Part shown: positions 25,800-36,556 of the stretch, one piece after another
How positions within the stretch are numbered: the stretch's first letter is position 1
How the letters are laid out: every line of letters begins with the position of its first letter
From: Vicinamibacterales bacterium
GTDB taxonomy: Bacteria > Acidobacteriota > Vicinamibacteria > Vicinamibacterales > UBA2999
Length of the DNA: 64,000 nt
NCBI GenBank assembly: GCA_041394705.1
Contig: JAWKHS010000010.1
Location: forward strand, 1 to 64,000
Direction: 5' to 3'
The notes under the pieces: generated by a model
The model's database searches: none
Told to the model about the DNA's origin: nothing
What the model saw: the letters and a program-made list of their open reading frames with translations, nothing else
Position numbers and translations under genes: made by a program

Positions 25800-28637
25800 T
25801 TGGCCACTGTTCGGATCTTCAAGGTCGCGGAGCTGCTGGGGACGACCAGCCAGGAAGTGCTCCAGCTACTGAAGCAGAACCACGGGATCGAGCTGAAGAG
25901 CGCGTCGAGCACGGTCGAGGAGATCGTGGCGCGCCAGTTCGTCGAGCGGCTGGCGCGACAGCGTAACGTCGAGCTGCCGAAGGGCGATATCTTCTCGGAC
26001 TCGGCCGTGAAGGCCGCGAAGGCCAAGACGGCCGCCGCGAAGAAGGGCCACGCCGCGCCTGAGCCGGCGAAGCCGGCTGCCCCCGCGCTGCCGCCGCCGC
26101 GGCTGATCCGCACCGTCCGGCCGCCCGTGCCGCCCGGCGCCGCCGCCGGGTCGACCGAGGCCGCGGCCGCCGAGGCCCCGGCAGTGCCTCCGCCACCCGC
26201 TCCGGCGCCGCCCCCGGCCATGCCCGTCGCGGAGGTGGAAGCGCCCGCGCCAATGGCGACCGCAGCGGCCGTCGAGGCCCCCGCGCCGGCTCCCCCGCCT
26301 CCCGCCGCCCCACCGCCGGCCGAGCCAGAGGCGGCGGCGCCGCCGCCCGCCGTGGCCGAACCCGAGGAATCGGCAGCCCCTGAAGCCGCGCCGGCGGCCG
26401 AGCCGCCTCCCGCGGCGCCAACCGGCCGCGTCGTTCCGCCCAGCCTGCGCCTCCGGATCGAGGAACCCGGGCAGGCCGTCCCCCAGGCGCGACCGCTGGC
26501 GCCGGTGAAACGTCCGCCGTCCCAGCCGCCTCCCCGCATCGTCGCGCCGCCGCCGCCGCGGCCCGCGCCGCCCGCCTCGGGTGTGCGTCCGCCGGTTGGC
26601 GGCCGCCCGCCGTATCCGGGCGGCCGTCCGTACTCGACCACGCCGTCGGCGCTTGGCGGACCGCGACCGCTGCCGTCGCAGCCGGTCCGGCCAGGGTCCT
26701 CCCTCCCGCCGCGTCCGGGCTATCCGCAGCGGCCGGGCATGCCGCCACGGCCGCCCATGGGCTCGCGCCCGCCAGCCGGGCGCGGAGGCGGCCGGTCGTC
26801 CTCGCGCCGCGACTCCTCACCGCGGCCGCCGTCGGCGCCGATGCCGGTGGCCCTGCCGCCCGTCAGCCGCACCATCACGCTCGCCGAGGGCATGACGGTG
26901 AAGGATCTCTCGGACAAGCTCGACGTGCGCGTCAAGGACGTCCTGAAGGCGCTCCTGGATCGTCGAGTGATGCTGACGATCAACTCCCCGGTCGACATGG
27001 ACACGGCCAGGGAGGTCGCCCGGCAGTTCGGCGCAGATGTCGAGACGCGCTCGTTCGAAGAGGAGCTCCTCGAGGTCGCCGCAGAGGCGGCCGACGACAA
27101 GGATGCGGTCGAGCGCGCGCCCGTCGTCACGGTCATGGGTCACGTCGACCACGGCAAGACGACGCTGCTGGACTCGATCCGCACGACGCGCGTCGCCGAG
27201 CGCGAGGCGGGCGGCATCACGCAGCACATCGGCGCTTACCTCGTGGGTGGCATCGGGGAGAAGAAAGACAAGAGCGTCGTCTTCCTCGACACCCCGGGTC
27301 ACGAGGCGTTCACGCTCATGCGCGCCCGCGGCGCGAAGGTGACCGACGTGGTCATCCTCGTTGTCGCGGCCGACGACGGCGTCATGCCGCAGACGAAGGA
27401 GGCCATCGATCACGCGAAGGCCGCCGGCGTTCCGATCATCGTCGCCGTCAACAAGATCGACAAGCCGGGCGCGAACCCGGAGGTCGTGAAGCGGCAGCTC
27501 TCCGACCTGGGCCTCATGCCCGAGGCGTGGGGCGGCACCACGGTCTTCGTCGAGGTGTCGGCCAAGCAGAAGACCAACCTCGAGGAGCTCCTCGAGATGG
27601 TGCTGCTCGTGACCGAGATCAGCGAGCTCAAGGCGAACCCGAAGCGGTCCGCCGTCGGCACCGTGCTCGAGACGAAGCTGGACCGCGGGCGCGGCCCCGT
27701 GGCCACGGTCCTCGTCCAGGACGGCACGCTCGCGGTCGGCGACAACATCATCGCGGGGCCTGTCGTCGGTCGCGTGCGCGCCCTGATCGACGACCGGGGG
27801 CGTCCCGCGAAGGCCGCCGGGCCCTCCACTCCCGTCGAGGTGCTGGGCCTCGAGTCCCTGCCGTCGCCGGGAGATTCCTTCCAGGCCGTGAGCGATCCGG
27901 CCAAGGCCCGCCAGATCGCCATGTTCCGTCAGGCGAAGGCGAAGGAAAAGGCGCTGGTGGCCAAGGGCGGCCGCCTGACGCTGGAGACCCTGCAGCAGCA
28001 GATGGCCGAGGGCTCCGTGAAGGAGCTGCCAATCATCGTGAAGGCGGACGTGCAGGGCTCGGCCGAAGTCCTCGCGGCCTCGCTAGACAAGCTCTCCACC
28101 GACAAGGTCAAGGTGAAGATCATCCACTCGGCCGTCGGCGCCATCAACGAGTCGGACGTCCTCCTGGCGACGGCCAGCAACGCCATCATCATCGGCTTCA
28201 ACGTCCGGCCCGACAGGAACGCCTCGGACATCGCCGAGCGCGAGAAGGTGGACATCCGCCACCACTCGGTCATCTACAACGTGACCGAGGAGATCCAGAA
28301 GGCGCTGGCCGGCCTGCTGGAGCCGACCTTCAAGGAAGTGCGCCTGGGCGCCGCGCAGGTGCGCGACACGTTCAAGGTGCCGAAGGTGGGCATGATCGCG
28401 GGCTGCATGGTGAGCGAAGGCCGGATCACCCGCCAGGGCGACGCCCAGGTGCGACTGCTCCGCGACAACGTCGTGGTGTGGGAGGGCAAGCTCGCGTCCC
28501 TGCGCCGGTTCAAGGACGACGTGAGCGAGGTCAAGGCGGGCTTCGAGTGCGGCATCGGCCTGGCGAACTACAACGACGTCAAGGTCGGCGACGTGATCGA
28601 GGTTTTCCAGATGGAGCGCGTCGCAACGACGGCCTAG
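25800..28637 (+). CDS. infB: translation initiation factor IF-2
   Basis: This 945-residue GTPase places initiator tRNA on the 30S subunit. The N-terminal IF2N segment (VRIFKVAELLGTTSQEVLQLL) is followed by a roughly 250-residue Pro/Ala-rich linker (about 80-345). A second IF2N-like segment, the G domain with GHVDHGKTT (about 447), DTPGHEAF and NKIDKPG, and C-terminal domains II-IV come next. TTG 25800 is the start, 4 bases after AGGGGTG; no ATG is available near it. The linker is long and unusually low in complexity, mirroring other high-GC phyla. Confidence 0.95.
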   Translation: MATVRIFKVAELLGTTSQEVLQLLKQNHGIELKSASSTVEEIVARQFVERLARQRNVELPKGDIFSDSAVKAAKAKTAAAKKGHAAPEPAKPAAPALPPPRLIRTVRPPVPPGAAAGSTEAAAAEAPAVPPPPAPAPPPAMPVAEVEAPAPMATAAAVEAPAPAPPPPAAPPPAEPEAAAPPPAVAEPEESAAPEAAPAAEPPPAAPTGRVVPPSLRLRIEEPGQAVPQARPLAPVKRPPSQPPPRIVAPPPPRPAPPASGVRPPVGGRPPYPGGRPYSTTPSALGGPRPLPSQPVRPGSSLPPRPGYPQRPGMPPRPPMGSRPPAGRGGGRSSSRRDSSPRPPSAPMPVALPPVSRTITLAEGMTVKDLSDKLDVRVKDVLKALLDRRVMLTINSPVDMDTAREVARQFGADVETRSFEEELLEVAAEAADDKDAVERAPVVTVMGHVDHGKTTLLDSIRTTRVAEREAGGITQHIGAYLVGGIGEKKDKSVVFLDTPGHEAFTLMRARGAKVTDVVILVVAADDGVMPQTKEAIDHAKAAGVPIIVAVNKIDKPGANPEVVKRQLSDLGLMPEAWGGTTVFVEVSAKQKTNLEELLEMVLLVTEISELKANPKRSAVGTVLETKLDRGRGPVATVLVQDGTLAVGDNIIAGPVVGRVRALIDDRGRPAKAAGPSTPVEVLGLESLPSPGDSFQAVSDPAKARQIAMFRQAKAKEKALVAKGGRLTLETLQQQMAEGSVKELPIIVKADVQGSAEVLAASLDKLSTDKVKVKIIHSAVGAINESDVLLATASNAIIIGFNVRPDRNASDIAEREKVDIRHHSVIYNVTEEIQKALAGLLEPTFKEVRLGAAQVRDTFKVPKVGMIAGCMVSEGRITRQGDAQVRLLRDNVVVWEGKLASLRRFKDDVSEVKAGFECGIGLANYNDVKVGDVIEVFQMERVATTA

Positions 28638-28655
28638 GCGCCCTGGTCGGGTCCC

Positions 28656-28937
28656 ATGGCCGTCGTGCTGCTGACGATCGAGTTCCACTTTCCGTTCGCG
28701 CGCTCGCTGAAGGACAAGCGCATGATCCTGCGCGGCCTGAAGGACCGGGCCGCGAAGTTCAACGTCGGCGTCGCGGAGGTGGATCATCACGACCTGTGGC
28801 AACGGGCCGCGCTGGGCATCGTCACCGTCGCCACCGACGGCCGGCACGCCGAGCGCGAGTTGCAGGCCGTCGTGAACGAGATCGAGCGGCACGAGCCCGG
28901 CCTCATCACGCGGACCGACCTCGAGCACCTCGCCTGA
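28656..28937 (+). CDS. DUF503 family protein (YlxP-like)
   Basis: This 93-residue protein matches the small YlxP/DUF503 family that sits between infB and rbfA in many bacteria: an N-terminal strand VVLLTIEFHF, then SLKDKRMILRGLKDRAAKFNVGVAEV and a central HHDLWQRAALGIVTVA. The fold is ferredoxin-like. The biochemical role is not established; a link to ribosome assembly is inferred from the conserved location. ATG 28656 lies 18 bases after infB without a strong ribosome site. Confidence 0.85.
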   Translation: MAVVLLTIEFHFPFARSLKDKRMILRGLKDRAAKFNVGVAEVDHHDLWQRAALGIVTVATDGRHAERELQAVVNEIERHEPGLITRTDLEHLA

Positions 28938-28965
28938 CGCCGTATCGCCGGGCCGTGGGCGCCTT

Positions 28966-28990
28966 CTGGTCCCTGGTCCCCCGTCCCTAC
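28966..28990 (-). repeat. dispersed GTAGGGAC repeat, copy 1
   Basis: Read on the minus strand the segment is GTAGGGACGGGGGACCAGGG and a few more bases. Related copies are at 43461-43483 and 43591-43610. This one lies just before the rbfA -10 element. Confidence 0.5.
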
Positions 28991-28996
28991 TAAGAT
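28991..28996 (+). promoter_or_regulatory. -10 element, leaderless start of rbfA
   Basis: TAAGAT is 6 bases from ATG 29003. It gives rbfA a possible promoter of its own inside the operon. Confidence 0.45.
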
Positions 28997-29002
28997 CACC
29001 CC

Positions 29003-29437
29003 ATGCCCCTCAGCCATCGCCCCGAGCGCATCGCCGAGCAGGTACGCGAGGAAGTCAGCCAGATCCTGGCCACCGAGGTGTCCGACCCCGGGGTGGGCCT
29101 CGTCACGGTCACGCGCGCGAAGGTCACGCCCGACCTGTCGCTCGCCCGCGTCTACTGGACCTCGATGGGCGACGGCGGCGAGCGCAAGAAGACCACGGCC
29201 GCGCTGAAGCGGGCGGCGCCGTTCGTGCGGCACCTGCTCGCCGAGCGCCTGACGCTCCGGCGGGTTCCCGAAGTGCACTTCCACTTCGACGAAGGCCTGG
29301 CCGCCCACGCCCGGGTCGAGGAAATCCTGCACCACCTGCACGAAGAGGAGGCCAGCCGCGCGGCCGACGCGCCCGCCGGCGACACGGCCCCTGCCCCCGA
29401 GGAGCAGCCCCCCCATGGCCCCGACGACCAGTCCTGA
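29003..29437 (+). CDS. rbfA: 30S ribosome-binding factor A
   Basis: This 144-residue assembly factor for the 16S rRNA 5' region is a single KH-like domain: HRPERIAEQVREEVSQIL, VSDPGVGLVTVTRAKVTPDLSLARVYW and VPEVHFHFD. A roughly 30-residue acidic/Pro tail (to DDQS) extends beyond the family core. ATG 29003 is preceded by TAAGAT. The 3' end overlaps the next gene by 23 bases. Confidence 0.92.
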   Translation: MPLSHRPERIAEQVREEVSQILATEVSDPGVGLVTVTRAKVTPDLSLARVYWTSMGDGGERKKTTAALKRAAPFVRHLLAERLTLRRVPEVHFHFDEGLAAHARVEEILHHLHEEEASRAADAPAGDTAPAPEEQPPHGPDDQS

Positions 29438-30410
29438 CCCGGCGCTCGATGCGATCGTGCGGCATCTCCGGGACGCCTCACGCATCGTGGTCTCCTCGCA
29501 CGAGCGCCCGGATGGCGACGCCATCGGATCCGGCATGGCGATGACCCTCGCCCTCCGCGCCATGGGCAAGGACGCGCGCATGGTGATGTGCGGCGTCCCG
29601 CCGGCCTACCTGCAGCCGTTCCCGGGCGTGGAGGACCTGTGGGTCACGACCGAGGTGTCGGAGGCGTTCGATGCCGCCGTCATCATGGAGTGCAGCGACG
29701 TCGCCCGGACCGGCGTCCGGGGTCTCGACCGATCGCCGCTCGTGAACATCGATCACCACCCCGGCAACAGCGGCTACGGCGCCCTGAACTGGGTGGACGA
29801 GTCGGCGGCCGCTTGCGGCGAGCTCGCCTTCACGCTCATCCAGGCGCTGGGCGTGGCGCTGACGCCCGAGATCGCCACGCATCTCTACCTGGCGGTCCTG
29901 ACGGACACGGGCTCCTTCCACTTCTCGCACCTGTCGCCCCGCACGTTCGACATCGCGGCGCGCTGCGTCGAAGCCGGGGCGGATCCGGAATGGATCGCCC
30001 GGACCCACTACGACAGCAACCGCATGGCCCGGGTGCGGCTGTTCGGGAGCGTCCTGTCCGGCATGGTGGTCGGCGCCTCGGGTCGGGTGGCGGCCCTGAC
30101 GATCACGCCCCAGATGGCGGCCGACGCCGACGGCAGCTACGACGACACCGAGGGGCTGATCAACTTCCCGCTCTCGGTGAAGGACGTCCACGCGGTGGCG
30201 TTCTTCAAGCAGGCCGAGTCGCCCGAGCGGTGGCGCGTGAGCCTTCGCTCCAAGGGCTCCGTGGACGTCGGCCGGCTCGCGGCCGCCCGCGGAGGCGGCG
30301 GGCACCGGAATGCCGCCGCCTGCTCGATCGTCGGGCCCATCGAGGCGCTGCGCGGCGAGATGCTCCGCGACCTCGACCTGGCCGTCGTCGAGGCCCTGCC
30401 GGCCACGTGA
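29415..30410 (+). CDS. nrnA: DHH-family oligoribonuclease/pAp phosphatase (NrnA-like)
   Basis: This 331-residue phosphoesterase degrades short oligoribonucleotides and 3'-phosphoadenosine 5'-phosphate. DHH-subfamily motifs are HERPDGDAIGS (motif I), the D113-H114-H115 triad in NIDHHPGN, and LYLAVLTDTGSFHF. The DHHA1 domain ends with GGGGHRNAAAC, which binds substrate. Position between rbfA and truB is the common arrangement for this gene. It begins within the rbfA tail and ends in a GTGA overlap with truB. Confidence 0.9.
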   Translation: MAPTTSPDPALDAIVRHLRDASRIVVSSHERPDGDAIGSGMAMTLALRAMGKDARMVMCGVPPAYLQPFPGVEDLWVTTEVSEAFDAAVIMECSDVARTGVRGLDRSPLVNIDHHPGNSGYGALNWVDESAAACGELAFTLIQALGVALTPEIATHLYLAVLTDTGSFHFSHLSPRTFDIAARCVEAGADPEWIARTHYDSNRMARVRLFGSVLSGMVVGASGRVAALTITPQMAADADGSYDDTEGLINFPLSVKDVHAVAFFKQAESPERWRVSLRSKGSVDVGRLAAARGGGGHRNAAACSIVGPIEALRGEMLRDLDLAVVEALPAT

Positions 30411-31306
30411 CGACCGGCCCCGACGGCATCCTGGTCGTCGACAAGCCCGAAGGGCCCACGTCGCACGACGTGGTGGCGGTGGCCCGGCGCGCGCTTCGCA
30501 CGCCGCGGGTGGGCCACACCGGCACGCTCGACCCCATGGCCTCGGGGGTGCTCGTGCTGGTCCTCGGACGGGCGACGCGCCTGGCGCGCTACCTGACCCA
30601 CGACGCGAAGGAGTACGACGCCCAGGTCGCCTTCGGCAGGGCGACGACGACCTACGACGCGCAGGGGGCCACCACGATGGAAACCGGGCGGGCCCCGTCC
30701 CGAGGTGAGGTGGAGGCGGAGCTGGCGCGGTATGCCTGCCGCCAGTTCCAGACACCGCCGCCCTACTCCGCGAAGAAGGTGGCGGGCAAGGTGGCCCACC
30801 GCGCGGCCCGTCAGGAGGCTCCGCTGGATCTCCCCCCCACCCCGGTCACGGTACATGCGCTGGCCCTTCGCGACTTCGCCGACGGCATGGCCACCCTCTC
30901 CCTCAGGGTCTCGGCCGGGTTCTACGTCCGGTCCCTCGCGCACGACCTCGGCGTGGCGCTGGGCACGGGCGCGCACCTTGCCGGACTGCGCCGGACCGCC
31001 GCCGGCGAGTTCACCCTGCCCCACGCGGTTCCCCTCGGCGACCTCGCCGGGCGGGCCGCCGGGCTGGAGCCGGCGCTGATCCCGATCGACCGGATGCTCC
31101 ACGACATGCCAGCCGTTCCGGTGTCGGAGGCCGACGCCGACCGGATCCGCCACGGGCAGGGCCTGGCCCGGCAGGGCCTGTCGGTCGGGGCCGGACCGTT
31201 GCGGCTTCTCTCGCCCGAGGGCCGGCTCGTCGCCGTCGCGGAGGTCCGGGCCGGCGCCGGGCCGTACCCGGGGCCGTTTTTGCAGCCCGTCGTCGTGGTG
31301 GGGTAA
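30407..31306 (+). CDS. truB: tRNA pseudouridine-55 synthase
   Basis: This 299-residue enzyme makes pseudouridine 55 in the T loop of tRNAs. Visible are GILVVDKPEGPTSHDVV, the catalytic loop HTGTLDPMASGVL with D42, YDAQVAFGRATTTYDAQG, TPPPYSAKKVAG and GFYVRSLAHDLG. GTG 30407 overlaps the nrnA stop, so translation is probably coupled. The end of the gene carries the rpsO promoter. Confidence 0.94.
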   Translation: MTTGPDGILVVDKPEGPTSHDVVAVARRALRTPRVGHTGTLDPMASGVLVLVLGRATRLARYLTHDAKEYDAQVAFGRATTTYDAQGATTMETGRAPSRGEVEAELARYACRQFQTPPPYSAKKVAGKVAHRAARQEAPLDLPPTPVTVHALALRDFADGMATLSLRVSAGFYVRSLAHDLGVALGTGAHLAGLRRTAAGEFTLPHAVPLGDLAGRAAGLEPALIPIDRMLHDMPAVPVSEADADRIRHGQGLARQGLSVGAGPLRLLSPEGRLVAVAEVRAGAGPYPGPFLQPVVVVG

Positions 31307-31309
31307 GAT
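31280..31309 (+). promoter_or_regulatory. rpsO promoter
   Basis: TTGCAG (31280-31285), 18 bases, and TAAGAT (31304-31309) form a sigma70-like promoter in the 3' end of truB. The leader would run about 80 bases to the rpsO GTG. Confidence 0.5.
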
Positions 31310-31396
31310 GAAGGGTCATCCTGCGGAGAAAAATCGCAGACATACGGCGGCGCGGAGTGTCGGCAGGCCGAGCTCTGGGCCGTGCGTGGAGGCATC

Positions 31397-31666
31397 GTGG
31401 CACTGACGAAGGACAAGAAGACCGAGCTCATCGGCTCGTACCGCACGCATAGCACCGACACCGGGTCCCCCGAGGTCCAGGTCGCCATCCTGAGCGAACG
31501 CATCACCTACCTGACCGAACACTTCAAGAGCCACGCGAAGGACCACCACTCGCGCCGGGGCCTCCTCAAGCTCGTCGGCCAGCGTCGACGCCTGCTCGAC
31601 TACCTGAAGAGCAAGGACAGCGAGCGCTACACGGAGCTCATCAAGCGGCTCGGTATCCGCAAGTAG
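31397..31666 (+). CDS. rpsO: 30S ribosomal protein S15
   Basis: This 89-residue primary 16S rRNA-binding protein has the length of E. coli S15. It contains RTHSTDTGSPEVQVAILSERI, FKSHAKDHHSRRGLL and QRRRLLDYLK. GTG 31397 is chosen, with GGAGG at 31388-31392, over the frame start at 31382. The roughly 80-base leader could bind S15 for autocontrol as in other bacteria, but I could not draw a convincing structure. pnp follows, the usual pairing. Confidence 0.95.
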   Translation: MALTKDKKTELIGSYRTHSTDTGSPEVQVAILSERITYLTEHFKSHAKDHHSRRGLLKLVGQRRRLLDYLKSKDSERYTELIKRLGIRK

Positions 31667-31678
31667 CCGCGTCGGCGC

Positions 31679-31699
31679 GCGCGGCCGCCACGGCCGCGC
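31679..31699 (+). terminator. rpsO-pnp intergenic hairpin
   Basis: A 9-bp perfect stem (GCGCGGCCG / CGGCCGCGC) with a 3-base loop is placed like the rpsO terminator and RNase-processing hairpins of other bacteria. It has no T tract. Confidence 0.5.
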
Positions 31700-31803
31700 C
31701 GCGACGCCCGCATCGGCGACTTCGGAACCAGCCGCATCAGGTGGCCGCTCCGCCGTCGCGCCGACAAGTCCGGGGAACGTGACCCCGGCATCGAGGATTC
31801 CAC

Positions 31804-33987
<2,184 letters not shown>

Positions 33988-34013
33988 CGCCGGCAGCGGC
34001 GTCGGGCTCTTCC

Positions 34014-34040
34014 AGGGCGGACCACCGGGTCCGCCCTTCT
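34014..34040 (+). terminator. terminator after pnp
   Basis: A 10-bp perfect stem (AGGGCGGACC / GGTCCGCCCT) with loop ACCG is followed by TCT, 26 bases after the pnp stop. Confidence 0.65.
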
Positions 34041-34062
34041 CATGTACGGCGACCGGGACGGC

Positions 34063-34068
34063 TACAAT
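34063..34068 (+). promoter_or_regulatory. -10 element, leaderless start of cupredoxin gene
   Basis: TACAAT lies 6 bases before ATG 34075. This argues against the upstream in-frame ATG at 34042, which lies too far 5' of the predicted transcript start. Confidence 0.55.
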
Positions 34069-34074
34069 CGGCTC

Positions 34075-34437
34075 ATGGCCTTCAGGTGGCTCGTGGTCCT
34101 CGTGCCCGCCCTCCTTTGCCTTGGCGGCGCCGGTGCCGCCCAGGACGCGGCGCCCATGACGCGCAGCTTCACGGTGGTGGCAAGGGACGGGCGCTTCGAT
34201 CCCGACGAGCTCCAGGTGACCCGGAACGACCTGGTGCGCATCACGCTGCAGGCCACCGACGCGCCCGTGAGCTTCGCCATCGATGACTACCGGCTCATGA
34301 AGCGGGCGGGAGCCGGCGAGACCGTGACGTTCTCGTTCCGGGCCGACAGGGCCGGCCGCTTCCCCTACTACTGTTCGCTGTCGAGCGACGACCACTGCCG
34401 GTCGATGCGCGGCACGCTCGTGGTCGCCGAACGCTGA
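34075..34437 (+). CDS. cupredoxin-like exported protein
   Basis: The 120-residue product has a signal peptide (RWLVVLVPALLCLGGAGAAQ) and one cupredoxin-type beta-barrel. The C-terminal copper loop has C100, H107 and M111 in YYCSLSSDDHCRSMRG, as in blue-copper and cytochrome oxidase subunit II-like domains. The first His ligand expected in the middle of the fold is not obvious, since PVSFAI stands there. Copper binding is therefore uncertain. It would be periplasmic. It converges on the M48 protease gene with 10 bases between stops. Confidence 0.72.
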   Translation: MAFRWLVVLVPALLCLGGAGAAQDAAPMTRSFTVVARDGRFDPDELQVTRNDLVRITLQATDAPVSFAIDDYRLMKRAGAGETVTFSFRADRAGRFPYYCSLSSDDHCRSMRGTLVVAER

Positions 34438-34447
34438 CGTTGCCGCC

Positions 34448-35611
34448 TCAGTCCTCGGCGCTGACCACGCGCCGCTCGGCGAGCGCCGGGGCCACGTCCC
34501 GCCACGACTCGGCGAACGCGATGCGTTCCCGAAGCGGGGGGTGGGAGTAGAACAGCCAGCGGGCAAGGGCCGACGGCCGTTCCTCTGCCAGGTTCTGGTG
34601 TCCGAGCCGCCGCATCGCCGTCACGAACGCGCCAGGATTCCCCGTGAGCGCCAGCGCGAACCGATCCGCGCGGCGCTCCTGCGCCCGCGACACGGCGTTG
34701 GCGAGCGGGAGGAAGGCGAAGGACCAGGCCCCGGCCACGAGCAGCAGCAGCGGCGCACTGGCCGCGTCCACCGGCGTGCGAAGCCCGAGCCACGGGCCGG
34801 CCGCCGACACGACGGCGGCCGCCAGGTAGGCCCCGACGAACAGCGTCGCGGACCGCAGCGCCATGCCGAGCCACAGGTCGCGATGAACGTGATGGGCGAG
34901 CTCGTGCGCGAGCACGACTTCGATCTCGTCGTCGGAGTACCCGTCGAGCATCGTGTCCGAGAGCAGGATGCGCCTGGAGCGGCCGATCCCGGCCAGCGCG
35001 GCCTTCGCTTCGCGGGTATGCCCTCCGATGGACCACTCATAGACGCCGATCACGGGAGCCCCGGCCCGCTGGGCGAGCCTGACCAGGCGCTCGGACAGCG
35101 CCGCGCGGCGCAGCGGTCGGACTCGCAGCAAAATCGGCACGAGAACGGCCGGCCCGAGCCGCGCGAAACCCACCATCACCGCCGTGAACGCCGCCGCCGC
35201 CGGCACCCACCACCCTGCCGGCCACAGCCGCATGCACACGTACACGGTCGCGAGGCCGCCGACCATGACGGCACTGCTCGCCGTGACGGCCTTCACGTGG
35301 TCGGCCAGCCAATGTGGCAGGATTTGGGTCGTCAGGCCGTATCGCCGCTCGAGGAAGTGGCCCTGGTACCAGGCGAACGGGAGTTCGAGGGCGTGGACGG
35401 TCGCGACCAGGCCGACGAGATACAGGGACGCCGCCGCCAGCGGACCCGCCGGGCCCGGCAGCCATGACGTGAGCCACTCGAAGCCCGAGCGCACCAGCGA
35501 CGCCGCCCCGGACGCCGACAGGACGAGGAGAAACCCGCCCACCAGGACCGTGCCCGCGAAGTCCGCCCTGCGGCGTCGGCGATGGTAGCGGGTGGACTTG
35601 TCCTCGGTCAC
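34448..35611 (-). CDS. M48-family membrane metalloprotease
   Basis: This 387-residue integral membrane protease has at least four hydrophobic segments: about 17-40, 55-75, 110-130 and 138-160. The zinc site HELAHH carries H236, E237 and H240. The third ligand Glu should be in the ERRADRFAL segment. The N-terminal membrane region with FAWYQGHFLERRYGL resembles the CAAX-prenyl protease Ste24 type rather than HtpX. A role in membrane-protein quality control is inferred. GTG 35611 is the start. It follows the DUF4097 gene in the same direction. Confidence 0.85.
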   Translation of the reverse strand: MTEDKSTRYHRRRRRADFAGTVLVGGFLLVLSASGAASLVRSGFEWLTSWLPGPAGPLAAASLYLVGLVATVHALELPFAWYQGHFLERRYGLTTQILPHWLADHVKAVTASSAVMVGGLATVYVCMRLWPAGWWVPAAAAFTAVMVGFARLGPAVLVPILLRVRPLRRAALSERLVRLAQRAGAPVIGVYEWSIGGHTREAKAALAGIGRSRRILLSDTMLDGYSDDEIEVVLAHELAHHVHRDLWLGMALRSATLFVGAYLAAAVVSAAGPWLGLRTPVDAASAPLLLLVAGAWSFAFLPLANAVSRAQERRADRFALALTGNPGAFVTAMRRLGHQNLAEERPSALARWLFYSHPPLRERIAFAESWRDVAPALAERRVVSAED

Positions 35612-35684
35612 GGCAGGGCCGACCAGACGCCCGCCCAGAGTATGACAGTCGGCGCGTGGCGGACAACGGCGCGGGCCTGGCCGC

Positions 35685-36503
35685 TCAGGTTCGGGCGATC
35701 GACACGCCCCCGTTGGTGGTCTGCAGATCCACGCGCGCGCCGCCCCCGTTGAGGGTGCCCTGCAGGCGCCGCCGGGTCTGCTCCCCCACCACCGTGAGCG
35801 GCAGGTCCGAGACGCTCACCCGCCCGTTCGTGCAACGGGCCGATACGTCGGCACGCGTGTCTTCCGGCAACTTCAGCCGAATGCCGCCGTTGACGCTGGT
35901 CAACTGGAGGCGGCCGTCCGCGGCCAGGGCGCCCGCCATCTCCAGGTCGACGCCGCCGTTGGTGGTTCGAGCCTCGACGAGGGAGGCGGCCGCCACACGG
36001 CCCCGGACCCCGCCGTTGGTGGACGCCGCGCGCACCTCGCCCCCGACGCCCTCGAGCCGGACCCCGCCGTTCACGGTCCGCAGGTCCACGTGCACGCCCG
36101 CCGGCACCCTGACCACGTAGGACACCTTCTGACCGCCCATGCGGATGCGGGGCGACACGGTCTCGATGCGCACCTGGCGCTCGCCCACCTCTTCCCGCAT
36201 CTCGATTCTTCCGAGCAGTTCGCGTGCGGCCTCGTCCGACGTCGCGCTGGCCGTCCGCTCGGCGGTCACCTCCACGGCTGACCCGTCCGAGGCCTCGGCC
36301 CGGATCTCTCCGTTGACGTTGACGATCTCGATCCGCCCGCCGGGGGGCAGCGTGTAGGTCCGGGACCACGTGTCGCGGGCCTGCCCCTGCCACAGCGAGA
36401 CGGAGAAGTCGCCTTCGCCGGCCTGAATCTCGCAGCCGACGCTGAAGACGAGGGCCGCGGCCAGCAGCGCCGCACCCGCGATGGTCGGTGTCCGTCGTGT
36501 CAT
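35685..36503 (-). CDS. DUF4097-type beta-helix lipoprotein
   Basis: This 272-residue predicted lipoprotein has a signal peptide with lipobox FSVGC (lipidated Cys 24). A DUF4097-like array of short beta strands follows. Its hallmark is a repeated xxNGG turn (TVNGGVRLEG, STNGGVRGRV, TTNGGVDLEM, SVNGGIRLKL and others), roughly every 20-28 residues, which should form a solenoid. No enzyme residues are visible. GGAGG lies 5 bases before ATG 36503. It follows smc and precedes the M48 gene on the same strand. Confidence 0.8.
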   Translation of the reverse strand: MTRRTPTIAGAALLAAALVFSVGCEIQAGEGDFSVSLWQGQARDTWSRTYTLPPGGRIEIVNVNGEIRAEASDGSAVEVTAERTASATSDEAARELLGRIEMREEVGERQVRIETVSPRIRMGGQKVSYVVRVPAGVHVDLRTVNGGVRLEGVGGEVRAASTNGGVRGRVAAASLVEARTTNGGVDLEMAGALAADGRLQLTSVNGGIRLKLPEDTRADVSARCTNGRVSVSDLPLTVVGEQTRRRLQGTLNGGGARVDLQTTNGGVSIART

Positions 36504-36556
36504 GGCCGCCTCCAGACACGTCTACGAGGAGCGGCGGGAAAAAGTTCGTGCCCCCG

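Noticed and set aside
34042..34074. ATG 34042 as start of the cupredoxin-like gene
   Set aside because: It precedes the TACAAT -10 element and overlaps the region just after the pnp terminator; ATG 34075 gives a clean signal peptide.
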